DNA of 64,000 bases from Tetrapyrgos nigripes. Its lineage: Eukaryota; Basidiomycota; Agaricomycetes; Agaricales; Campanellaceae. A program made the position numbers and the translations under genes. The stretch covers positions 44,375-108,374 of the forward strand of contig JAACJM010000289.1 in assembly GCA_013368315.1 (NCBI GenBank), given 5' to 3'. Below, one piece after another: positions 1 to 10,190 of the stretch. The notes beneath the pieces are model-generated. The model saw only the letters and a list, made by a program, of their open reading frames with translations. It did not search any database and was not told where the DNA came from. Position 1 is the first letter of the stretch, and each line of letters opens with the position of its first letter.

Positions 1-140
1 AGTATGTACAGATACAGACATTTCAAAATGCCGCCCGAATATATTGGATGCACATCTCGGCCTTGCCCAAAGAGCATAACAACATTGGTAAGATCATCAG
101 CAAGACGGAGAAAACTCTATGTACTTATACACAACGGACA

Positions 141-2447
141 TCAATGAAGAGCTATGGTGGTCAGCTCCTCATCCTCTTCACTGTGTGCAACACTACTGGT
201 ACCTGGGGGGTTATAACTCTCCAGCTTGAAAGTAAAAGTAACCTGAACGGTGTCAAAATCGATGTAGGTGACCAATTCTCGCTCAGTGACAGGGACTGTG
301 GCTGGCAAGTCGGCGAACGTAGCAGGAGCGTCTACAGCACTGGAGCTTTGCGAGGTCCATACATATGGGGAAGGGTCCAGATTATAAACCAAACCACGGT
401 TGAAAAACTGGAAATCCATCAAAGGGGTGAGAGACAAACGACAAGACCAGAAGTGGACGTACTATGATAAGAGATATGACAGCCCAGACTATCACAGTGT
501 ATAGAGAAGGGCACAGGAGAGAGCTAGACGTATTCCCAAATCGCTTTTTCGTGAAAACGACCACCTGTGCTGGTTGCCATCTCGTAGAACCCGCGATAGC
601 GACAAGATATGAAGAAGGAAGGGTGAGAGTCTGGAAGTGAAAAAAGTCAACTACGGAGGTCAACTATTCAAAATAAAACCAAGACCCACAGTGATGGACT
701 GCACCAAAGACCTAGGGCTCCTAACGGATCGGATTGGGTCGGATTCGGATGCCAATCCGTTCGGATGGGTCGTCCAAATGTCCCAATCCGCATCCGGCAG
801 ATGTCATCCGACGGATAGCCGATCATCCGACGGATAGTGTGCCGAAAGTGGCGGCACTTGCCTTAGAGTCCTTATCTTGCGTAGAAAAACTTTAAAATTC
901 TTTTTTTCGTCGTTTTCTTTGAGTATACATGTGTTCTATGCCTGAGATAAATAAAAGGTTCAAGTACTGACCATTTCTGACTGTCTGAGGAAATGGCGGC
1001 ATGTCAACGTGTCATTTCCCACGATGCCGTAGTATCTTTTCTTGGATTCTGTTGGCCATGTGGCTTGCATCTGGCCACTCGGAAAGGTCCGAGAACACTA
1101 CCACACCTCCACCCAGCCTCCTCGTCACGTCGTTCTTGGTTTTCTCTGCTGTAGACCCACTTCCCACGCCCCTACCCAATCCGCGGATGATCCTCGGATT
1201 GTCGGATGGTAATCCGTTCGGATGGGATAGACTAAAAGTCCCAATCCGCATCCGAAATCCGACTGTCCATCGGCGGATGATCGCCGGATCATCCGATCCG
1301 TTAGGAGCCCTACAAAGACCCTCCTGGGTAAGAAAGACTCTGCACACGTTTTCCTGAGTCAAGAGAAAAGACTTCGGCAGATGCAGAGTCGGTCCCCACC
1401 ACCAGCGTAGAGCCATCTTCAGCAAAGGCGACTTGCTTCACGTCACCTACATTGCAACCTTTGTTTTGAAACGTGATGATGGGCTCGGCTGCATTGCTTA
1501 GTCAGAAGACCGCTGCATGCTTTCCAGTCGAGGCTGCGAAGATACCTCTGCCTTCGTCCAGATCTACCGAATCCCTGTGGAGGTAAGGCATTAGCAAACA
1601 GAACGGAGCTGGGGAGAGTTTTATGGCTTACATGCAGTCAGGACCTTCCTTCCTTATCCATGCTGGTTCACCAGTACTCCCGTTAATCTGCAAACTGACA
1701 AAATACCAATGTGTATGTCGTACCATGAAGAGAACGGAGAATACAACTCACAAACTTCCACCCGCCTTGGAAAAAGCAAAGACGGTACACGAAGCCTGAC
1801 AGAATTGAACAGTCCGGGGAACGAAGGTCGGAGGAAGGCCAACTTTAAATACATTGCTGAGTACGAGTTTAGAGTTCAACTTCCAGACACCGACGCTGTT
1901 GTCGTTGGTAGATGTCACAAAGAAACCATCTTTATTGGTGGGGACCCTCCCTTGTAGTACGTCCATTGACATAACGTGTTCGGGGTGATTGCGGTAGACG
2001 GTCTGACTTTCAGACATTCGAAACATCTGCTCAGGTAAAAGGATATGAGTTAGAAAAATCAATGCAAAGAATTATAATGGACGAACGTGAAGAAGACCAT
2101 CCCAATACCAAACATTTACTTGACCAACCATGTTCCCGAAAATGACGACATGTTTCTCACTTTCTTCAAAGAAAAACCAGGCGGAGGAAGAACAAACGTG
2201 CTTCCTTTCAAAGGGTGCGTAGGGAAGGTGGGGTGTAGGAACAGCCTGCCCTGTCTTCAAATTCCAGATGGTGATACCACCGTACCATGCATAGATACAG
2301 TGAGCTAGTATTCTGTAGTTCTGAGACAATGTACGACGTACCAGCGGCAGACACAAAGGTACCATCTATAGAGAAGGAGACTGATAGGACTGCATTCTGA
2401 GGGCCGGAAAGGGTAGTAAGTTTCTTGTAGGGGTTCTTCCAGAACAT
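141..2447 (-). pseudogene. WD40-repeat protein with C-terminal membrane anchor, disrupted
   Basis: A multi-exon minus-strand gene reads from an ATG at 2447 (MFWKNPYKKLTTLSGP) to a stop at 141. WD-type blades are visible: SVSFSIDGTFVSAAG then GGITIWNLKTGQ; GQVNVWYWD; FFVTSTNDNSVGVWKL; VKQVAFAEDGSTLVVGTDSA; YLVAIAGSTRW. Fungal introns are visible, for example about 2305-2341 (GTACGT donor), about 2041-2090 (GTTCGT...GAGCAG), about 1572-1630 (GTAAGC...CCACAG) and about 408-459 (GTACGT...TTCCAG). The last exons encode a hydrophobic segment (SLYTVIVWAVISLII) and then an acidic tail, so a single-pass membrane-anchored propeller is likely. Its function is unknown. Damage: a hAT MITE in an exon at 713-1312, an in-frame TGA near 1500 (HAAVF-stop-LSNAAEP, probably CGA to TGA), and a splice phase near 1770 that I cannot reconcile. 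Exon edges are approximate. Confidence 0.75.
713..1312. mobile_element. hAT-type MITE 1, inserted in WD40 exon
   Basis: A 600-bp non-coding element with perfect terminal inverted repeats: tagggctcctaacggatcgg at 713-732 and its reverse complement at 1293-1312. It is flanked by the perfect 8-bp direct repeat caaagacc at 705-712 and 1313-1320. The termini are full of short cggat/atccg repeats in both orientations (about 720-835 and 1180-1310), which looks like an array of subterminal transposase-binding sites. The 8-bp duplication and TIRs fit the hAT superfamily. No transposase ORF is present, so it is non-autonomous. Removing the element and one duplication rejoins the WD40 frame (SYPGG/SLVQSIT). 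Confidence 0.93.
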
Positions 2448-3426
2448 AGCAGATTAGAGGGAATCAAGGGGCAAAATCGAGAGAGGATTGTGAATGGGCA
2501 GTAGAAACGCCAGAGCCCGCATTTAAAGACATGGCGAGACAAAGGAAAGAAACGCGCGTCACGATCACGTTGATTCGAATTCGTTGCTTCTTTCACCCGT
2601 ACCACCATCTCTCCCTCTCCTCCTCCTTTTCTGTTTTCCTGCTTCCTTGTTACAGCCTGGCTTGGCTTGATTTCAGTGGCCGCCGAGGACCAACTCTCGC
2701 CTAAGCTCTCACTCTGGAGGACCACCAAAATGCTGTAGCAATTATTTGTACTTAGAAGTGAGAAAGTGCTATAAGAGCGATTGTGATTACAAGTGCAACT
2801 GAATGGAAATTGATTTTTTGAGAGATACCAGCCAAGGCTAAGAGTGTCGTGTCTTCCATCATGTCGTACTGCTCCCAAGCTGCTCTGTTCGCTGTGCATC
2901 AGGATTCACCCAAACAGGATTTCAAGCTCAAAATCTTGACTCAAAATCCATTCCACGCGTCTGGCATGCTCACAGCTCAACAGCTCATATGTAGATGGAA
3001 GGCACCATAAAAATCACAGTGCCAGATTCGAACCAATGATGAGCAACAATGAGGATTTTTGCCTTCAAGTTGATATAAAACTCTTAGCGAGTGAGTGAGT
3101 GAGATTATACACTGCTACCGCATTGCGAGTGAGATATCAGGATTCAGGGGTTCTTGAATGAAGTCTTGGCTATCACCAGCCTGTATCCCCATCTGCAGTG
3201 CTTCACCGATTGTAAAAGTATGGAATTGATGTTTTGAAAGGAACCTGTGCTACCACCTGAATCACTGATTTGCTACATATTTTCCATAGCAAAATTGCAG
3301 CAAAAACGTCAGTCCATGAAGTCGTTGCAATCATTACGGTTGTTATGGTCGTTTCAGTGATTATAGGTACCACCTTTCAGTCATTATAGTGAGAAACCCG
3401 GAGCTCAACAACTCACAGTGAGATTT
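2448..3426. other. Non-coding, upstream of WD40 gene
   Basis: I see no supported gene. The minus-strand open frame over 2366-2899 overlaps the WD40 start and has low-complexity composition with no recognisable domain. The segment presumably holds the WD40 promoter. Short TG/GTGA runs occur near 3090-3110. Confidence 0.4.
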
Positions 3427-3434
3427 TTGATTAC

Positions 3435-4089
3435 TAGGGCTCCGCACCGTCCAGTAATACTGGTACGCCCGTATTTTTTACTGGTCCAGTACTGGTACGG
3501 TGTACCCGTCCCCGTATTCGTACGGGTTCATCTGGAAGCTTTTACGATACGGGAGCAGTATTACGGGTTAATACGGGTATACGGGTCTTTTTGCCAGGAA
3601 ATGGCCAGGAATCTGATTTGAAATAGACTTATTGGGACTTATTGAGAGGAATTAATGCGAGAAACAATTTGATGTAGTGCACCGCTCAACGTTAACAGTG
3701 CGTTCGAGATGACTTTAAGGCACAAAGCATTTCGGCAATACTTCGGCAGGTCTCTACGCACCTTTTTTGGTAAATACATTTTCCCTTGATGTGATCAAGC
3801 ATCAATTTTCCCAAGATTTTCCGCCGCAAACTGCTCAGTATTTGACGATATTTAATTTACAGAGGTAGCATATGGCATAAACACGGAGAAAAGCCTTCGC
3901 CGATGCATGGCCGACCCGTATACCGTACAAACCCGTACGACGGCCGTAAAAAATACGGTCCAATACGGGTTTACCCGTCCAGTACCCGTACCCGTATTGG
4001 ACCCTGCAGCAGCCTTGTACGGTACGGGACCGTATCCGTCGTACGGTACCAGTACAAACCGTACAGTACTGGTACGGCGCGGAGCCCTA
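3435..4089. mobile_element. hAT-type MITE 2
   Basis: A 655-bp non-coding element. The left end begins tagggctccgcaccgt and the right end is the complement of tagggctccgcgccgt. The perfect 8-bp duplication ttgattac lies at 3427-3434 and 4090-4097. Both subterminal regions (about 3450-3590 and 3900-4080) are dense in gtacggg/cccgtac words in both orientations, while the 300-bp core is AT-rich and lacks them. It shares the terminal tagggctcc with MITE 1 but has a different internal repeat word, so the two are related in ends and distinct in binding-site array. Confidence 0.92.
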
Positions 4090-4097
4090 TTGATTAC

Positions 4098-6144
4098 TGC
4101 TCAACGTTCTGAAAGCCAACAATGCCTTCAGTGCGACTTTAACGCCAGGAACACCTCTCGTCAAGGCTGGTCGGCCACACCCGACACGAATTCCCACACT
4201 CCTGCTGCTTTGTCGCTGTCTCCTGTCTCGACTCGCCTCACTTCAGCAAGGAGATATATGCCTCAGAGACCTCTGGGATATGAGAAGGACATGTATAAGT
4301 GCCCTCAAATTTTTTTATACAAGGATAAGCTCTGTATTCTTGAGTGTACAATGGTGTTAGGAAAAAAGACTCGAAATTTCACCATTTTACAGCATTCGTA
4401 CTTGAATACATCACTTATCTTGGGCTTTAAAAGGCCAAAAAAAAAAAAATGGCCAAAAGATAGGCAGTACTTTATCCAATAAAAAAAGAAGATATGCCAT
4501 TACCACTATGTGCATTTGGCACACTCTTAAAGCACTTTGGTGCTATGAAGTACGTAGTAACTTTCCAGTTCGGAACCTTTAATTATTTCCGATATGCATG
4601 AAACTATATATAGCCCATCCCATAATATACAGAAGATGTTTAACGCAAGAAGTGCATTACAGATATCCCTAGACACAAGCTCGTCGTCGCAAAGACAAAG
4701 TGGCAGGTAGAGATTCCATCAGCACAAAATGGCAGCGCACTTCCCGCTGCTGGTTAATACAAATATTTGAGTATATATACACTCTTGTATAGTGATATAT
4801 TAGCCACGGTGCATTCTCTTGAGATTGAAAGTCTCACTCTACTTACGACCGTATTTAAAGAAATATGTACTGCTGTCCGCCATTGGTTTGTAAAAATGCA
4901 TGGCACAGGTCAGAGAGATATTCCATAGTAGCTTTGCACCCGAGTATTGAGTGATATAATTTATGGTGTCATGCTGCACGCTGAAAGGCGCGATGCGAGG
5001 AAGAATCCCGACGTGCGCACGGTCACCGCCGTATTCCTTATATAGCTAAATGACAGCTTATGTAACTCATTATTCCTGCCCAACTTTTTCGCATATGTGC
5101 CATTATACATTAGAGCCTACGACCCAAGGTATATGAGCCTCAGTACCAAAATAGGGGTATGATTACGAGGCCTTTAGGCTGAGTTAACTTAGGTCGACCT
5201 CGAAAACTTTTCCACGGGTTCAAACTCCCACCCCTGTTCGTTGGTGCTCGGCAAGCGCTCTCTGCAATCACGGTCGAGACCATCATGACGTCGTTCACGG
5301 CTTCCTCGGATAAACACATAACCAAGGCAGCGTAGGCAGCATCAGGGTGCGCCGTGTCTTCCTCCTCGCTTCCTCCCCCGATCCTGAGGGCCTCGTAGTT
5401 TGCCACGCGAAGCGATGGCACTTTACCCCAGTATGGATACTATGTATGTGGTACCCCTCGACTAGCACTAGGTTCGGTCCACCAGGAGAAGGATCGAGTT
5501 TCGCACTTGATAGATTCGATCATTCGGCATTTCAAGTCCCCATCTCTAACCTGAACCTATACCATCACTTAAAAGTTGAAACATGAAGTTTAGGATAAGC
5601 GCCTGACGTTATTCTTTAAAGTTTCTTTTTATCAAGTCACCTAGTACATGGGTTGACTGTACAAGTTAGCTGTCTCATTATCTTGATGATAAGATAAAAA
5701 AGAAATCCCCCATTCAGATTCTGCCTGACGGGATTTTGATAGAATTAATGGTGGGATAGGAAATGACGAACAATGGTGGTCGGGAAAATCCTCCCAGCAG
5801 GCAAAAAGGCGTGCTATGAGTGTAGCACTTTTATAGCATTTGCTGTGGCAATCACGAAGTCGAGTCCACTTGTAATTACAATGAATGCTATAGCTCTTTC
5901 TGACTTGCGGTTACAATGGTTTTGCTGTAGCATTATAACCTTATGGCCTGGGAAAGACGTGCCAAATTTTGAATACAGCCCTATACACGGAGAAGAACCT
6001 GAACGAGGTTGGATTGATGTGGTGAAGGGAGAAAGGTACGGAGCACATTCGAAAGAGATCTCACAAATACAGGTGAAACTATTGATTTTTTAAACATTGT
6101 TAACGGATGGGACAAGTGATCGATTCAAGAATGATTGTGAATAT
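4098..6144. other. Non-coding, AT-rich interval
   Basis: I see no convincing gene. It contains a short poly-A run at about 4438-4449 and scattered ATATA words. Plus-strand frames at 3907-4482 and 5773-6093 have no recognisable domains, and the first partly reads through MITE 2. The minus frame at 5140-5421 is also unrecognised. Confidence 0.35.
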
Positions 6145-7459
6145 CTACAATATGTGTTCTACAATGCGGAGGTATCCACTCACTTCAACATTATGTTCAG
6201 CCATCATTTCAGGACGCATGTATGACGCATAGCACACTCTGTCCCCAACACCCCATAAAGGCACTTCATGTGTCCAACCTTTTCCCGAAAAAAACATCAC
6301 TGTTCCAGGATTGTAAGAAAAAGAAGCGTTTAGCTCATGAAACACCATTTTCGCCTTCTTGGTTGTTCCCAGGCTGGCAAGAGCGTCAAGATATTTGGGA
6401 TCTCCATGAGAGTCTACATGAGGGACTGCTCTATGGGAAGATATGACACAAAGTGCTGTGTACACACTATTCCATCGTTTTGCCCACTCTTGGGTCAGGT
6501 CCGCGCTTGGCTTGCAGCAGTTGTCCAATGCAGTCTTACCTGCTTGATAAAGCTCAGGATGAATGAAGGACAAGATCAGCGACACAGTCAGCTGCAATGG
6601 TGCAACTGATTCCAGCCACTGTTGAGTATTTGGAATATCTCGTGCATTGTGGGTAAGACTGCGTGAGGTCTTGACAGGATCTTCCGTCCACTGAAAGGTG
6701 TGTTAGGCTATTTAGTAGCTTAAAGGAGAATCATACCAGATGTCCAGATCCTCGCCATCCAAATGAAAAATTCCTAACACCTGGAACTACTGTCGAATGC
6801 CGGCATGAGGGAACAAACAAGTTCTCGTCATCTCGCCAACCACGCTGAGTTTTCGAATACTCATGTTCCTGCCAGGAGTGGTCTGCCAAACGGATGGAAC
6901 TAGCCAGTTTACAGTTGATGAGAGATGTTGCTCTCAGTAATTTCGCCTGATAATTTAAGTTAATTTGATATTATTAGGTTATTGGTTTGAATGCCTACTT
7001 GCAATCCCTGGTTCAGCAAGTTGGGCAAATACCAAATGAGCGATATGCCCTCCTGGTCAGTGATTACTGTAGGTGCCGAAAAGTGTCGTTGGGCGCTGTT
7101 TCTCCACTTGGCCAAAGCTCCATGCCTCTTCTCAATTGTAAGGCCAAAATACTCCACAGCACAGATAGGTAGAACAACTCCATGTGCCAGTTAGGTTAGA
7201 TGATGGTCTCAATAGGTTGCAACTTACCTGGATGATCCATGGCTTTCTTGAGCTGCTGAGCAATATTATTGATGTCTACCCCTCGTGTCCATCCAAGTGC
7301 AATGGCAGTACTAGCAATGGCACTCAGGCTGCAAAACTTGGAACAGCAAACGGCATAAACCTACCTAGAGTGAGTAGTGAGGTATGTTTCCAAGTTCAAA
7401 ACATGTTCCTCCCATCTACTATCACAAAAGACGTTCAACCGGTGCTTAGTACGGCCCAT
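6145..7459 (-). CDS. TET/JBP-family 2OG-Fe(II) dioxygenase
   Basis: About five exons read leftward from MGRTKHRL (ATG at 7459). The last large exon (about 6692-6145) has the family signature: HVDSHGDPKYLD gives the Fe-binding H-x-D; AYNPGTV-like SYNPGTVMFFSGKGWTHEV supplies the distal Fe-binding His; and GDRVCYASYMRPE supplies the Arg expected to hold 2-oxoglutarate. Upstream exons give TVITDQEGISLIWYLPNLL and ENLFVPSCRHSTVVPGVRNF, in the order seen in fungal TET/JBP proteins. These enzymes oxidise 5-methylcytosine or related bases in the nucleus. Key residues are intact and I saw no premature stop, although splice sites are approximate. It lies about 2 kb outside the left end of a KDZ transposon, and fungal TET/JBP genes are known to travel with that transposon class. 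A minor alternative is another member of the same oxygenase fold with a non-DNA substrate. Confidence 0.72.
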
Positions 7460-7571
7460 GATGACGGATAAGAAGAGATGTTTATTCATTCAACAAATTA
7501 CAAATTCGGTAAATTCAACATGCACCAAACAGGCCCAAACAAACTACGACTTGACTATGACAACTGAGAAG

Positions 7572-9099
7572 TTAAAACCAGTCAATAATATTCTGGTTCC
7601 AGACAAATGGATGAGACATCCATTCACCTACAGTATTCCCCTTCGTAAAGTGTACCTCCTCCGGAGTGATATCTACGCGATAGATGTTCCCACAGGTTCG
7701 CTGGAGACCAGTTTGGCTGCTGCTGTCAGCCTTCAACAACCTCGTGCAAATGAACTGAACCTTGTTCAGCTGTCTGTCCATAAAGACCGTCTTGAAGTAT
7801 CTCTGCCCGGAGCATTTAACACAGATTTGTGGCGGATCGACGCCAAATGGCCTAAACCAACCATGGCACCATGCATATCTAGTACTCTTTGCCATTCGAT
7901 CGTCCTCAGTCCTGATGTGAAGGACTCGGGTATGAAGTCCAAGGTCGGGCTCACCCTGCAGAGCGAGTTGAGTTGAGACATCTGGAGGCATATTGTAGAT
8001 GAGTAGCCGTTCCGCAAAACGGACACAAAAAGTTGAGACATGTCGAGGCAGAAAATGTGGGGTAGGGAACATAAAAAGGTTGTTGAAGGTCGACCTGGAG
8101 ATAATTTGATCAATTTAAATTGCGTTGACACTATGTGGCACGTACTTCTTAACATGATGTTTCAGAAATTCGAAGTTGGGCTCTGTCAACACCTTTGATC
8201 CACATATCAAGAAGAACAAGTGAGAGTGCAAAGACCTAAGGTGCTCGATGGCAAATGGCAAGAAAAGTCCCTCAAACAGCTTTCCGGTACTAGTTAGAAA
8301 GGTTCATTATAGAGGTAATACACACTTACTTGTGTAACAGGAGCTGCTGCGCCCCCATTATCAGCAGTAAAATGCAAATCTCCCCTCTCATCTTCCGTAT
8401 GAGTGACGAGCATAAACAAGATTTTCGTCACACCAATTCTGTTGCCGACGTCAATAGCTGCCTTGCCACATGCTAAAGTCTTACTCACTGCTTACAAGCT
8501 TTGAAGATTTTGAGGAGCTCAGCCTCGTACTCCTCCCTTCCGCCTTTCCTTTTCCCAAAGTCAAAAGTAATAGTCGCTTTTAAGAGTGGCTGGAGGTGGC
8601 TGCCATACAGGCCCGAGTTCTCTACAGGAGAAAGGTTACCACTAATGACATCATCTGGCGTTACGGTGCCCAAGGAATAGCCAGCGATCATGAAGTTGTA
8701 TGGAACTTGGAAGTCGTCAGGGGCCTCATTGATAATCAGTTGGACGACAGCAATTGCTGGAGTTGAAAAGCCTGAAAAGTAGAGGAAACTCCTTTGGCGA
8801 ATCATGGTGATGATCTTGATAGGATCGCCGTGTCGGTCATAGAAGCCCTGAGTCCAAGTAAGCAAAAAGATAACAAAGGATTCGAGGAAACGCACATAAT
8901 ACTCAGCTTCTGGTTCCTTCATACCACACCCTGGACAAATAAATGTGTCGTACTCGAGCTCCTTCACTGCTATTTCGATACATGCAGCACTACCAGCCAC
9001 CCCATAGCACACATGATGGCCGCAAGTCTTGCATATTGCTAGACGTGCGTCAGGATGATCTCTGCAACCTACACACCACTGATGAATGTGATCTGTCAT
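7572..9099 (-). CDS. Cys-rich protein of unknown function
   Basis: It starts at ATG 9099 (MTDHIHQWCVGCRDHPDA). The N-terminus has paired cysteines and histidines (WCVGC, ICKTCGHHVCYG, AACIEI, FICPGCG), resembling a RING/PHD-like zinc fold. A long region without recognised motifs follows (YDRHGDPIKIITMIRQRSFL, GYSLGTVTPDDVISGNLSP). Later exons give VTKILFMLVTHTEDERGDLH, LFEGLFLPFAIEHLRSLHSH, and a second CxxC (PPQICVKCSGQRY). The end is at 7572. Introns at about 8290-8335 (GTAAGT) and 8100-8150 (GTACGT...CTCCAG) look normal. The junction near 8485 is odd: CKQ is followed by a stop and only a very short intron would fix it, so the gene may be damaged there. I recognise the general type from mushroom genomes but not a function. 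Confidence 0.5.
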
Positions 9100-9199
9100 T
9101 TACAGTACAGCAAAGAAAGTTGAACTGGGCTTACAACGGTATCAACCGGAACTCGGGCATATTCTTCAAAGGTATCAGCAGACACCATCAGCTATAAAA

Positions 9200-10190
9200 A
9201 CTTTTAGCCAATGAGGCGATGTAGCCCCGATATATAAATACTCCTGGTAACCCCTCACCCCCGATAGTACAATACGGGAGGCTAGTTTTGGCCCTAATCA
9301 GGCAGCGGTATATGAATATGGGTCACATATGAGAGGTTGGGCAGGGGTTGGCCACGGCAGGGCATCGGCATTAGGTGGCATCGTTGGCATACGGTGGCAT
9401 GGCGCTGTTTTCCGGGCTACATCAGGCTACATCCCATCCCTCGCTTAACTCCTTTGCATCAGTTGAGCAGATCTCGCTTACGGTAATCGAATAAATACAA
9501 TGATTCAAGCATATGTAGTAGACTAAGGTAGACTATCGTACATAGAGCATGTATCCTCACGGAGCTACCCTGCTTACATCCGTAGGCACATATCTAATAT
9601 GATTATCGCATGGGGACTTGACCATAGCTTTGATTCCATCGACCCGTATCTCAATATGGTACTTGCATTGAGGTCATCCCTAGGACATGTAGGGTTGCTC
9701 GTTACAGTTTTCCAGCAATTAGCATCATAAATTGCCACTCTGTGCCCACACGTCTAAGCATGGGACTTATAAAAGACTTTCCGGAACAGTATCGGCTATA
9801 CATTGAACTTACAATGATTCTGAAAGCTCTCACAGGTATGTACGATGTCCCATTACAATACTAGTATCACTGTCTTGTTCATTTCGTTTTTGCGCTCACT
9901 TTTTATGCCAGGTTTTTGAGACTTGTCAAATTTGGGAAATTTTACCATCCAATATTTCAATACAGCCATCTTCATCAGGACTTCTCAACACAAGTCAATG
10001 TCTCATTGAGTTCGTACTATGGGCCCATATATATATATCGGTTGGCAGTAATAACATTATATAAAAGTCCACAACATGTACATAAAGTCTTCCATACAAA
10101 ATAAACGACAAACAACTAAATAAACGACAAACAAAACCCACAACAGCAAGAATGACCAAGAATGACGAGCTTCAGGATGACCGCCCACAA
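9200..10190. repeat. Left subterminal region of the KDZ element
   Basis: There is no gene. It contains the inverted counterpart of the right-end motif (about 9258-9283), a gccccgatatataaatact copy at about 9221, and gggcccatatatatatatcgg at about 10020. G-rich ggcat/gttggc words occur at 9340-9410. The last part is the downstream region of the leftward gene ending at 10191. Confidence 0.45.

Noticed and set aside
2366..2899. 177-residue minus-strand frame upstream of the WD40 gene
   Set aside because: Overlaps the first WD40 exon in another frame and has no domain-like composition.
5140..5260. Possible tRNA: a B-box-like ggttcaaactccc near 5215 with an A-box-like stretch before it
   Set aside because: No T-stem or acceptor stem pairs around it, so no cloverleaf can be drawn.
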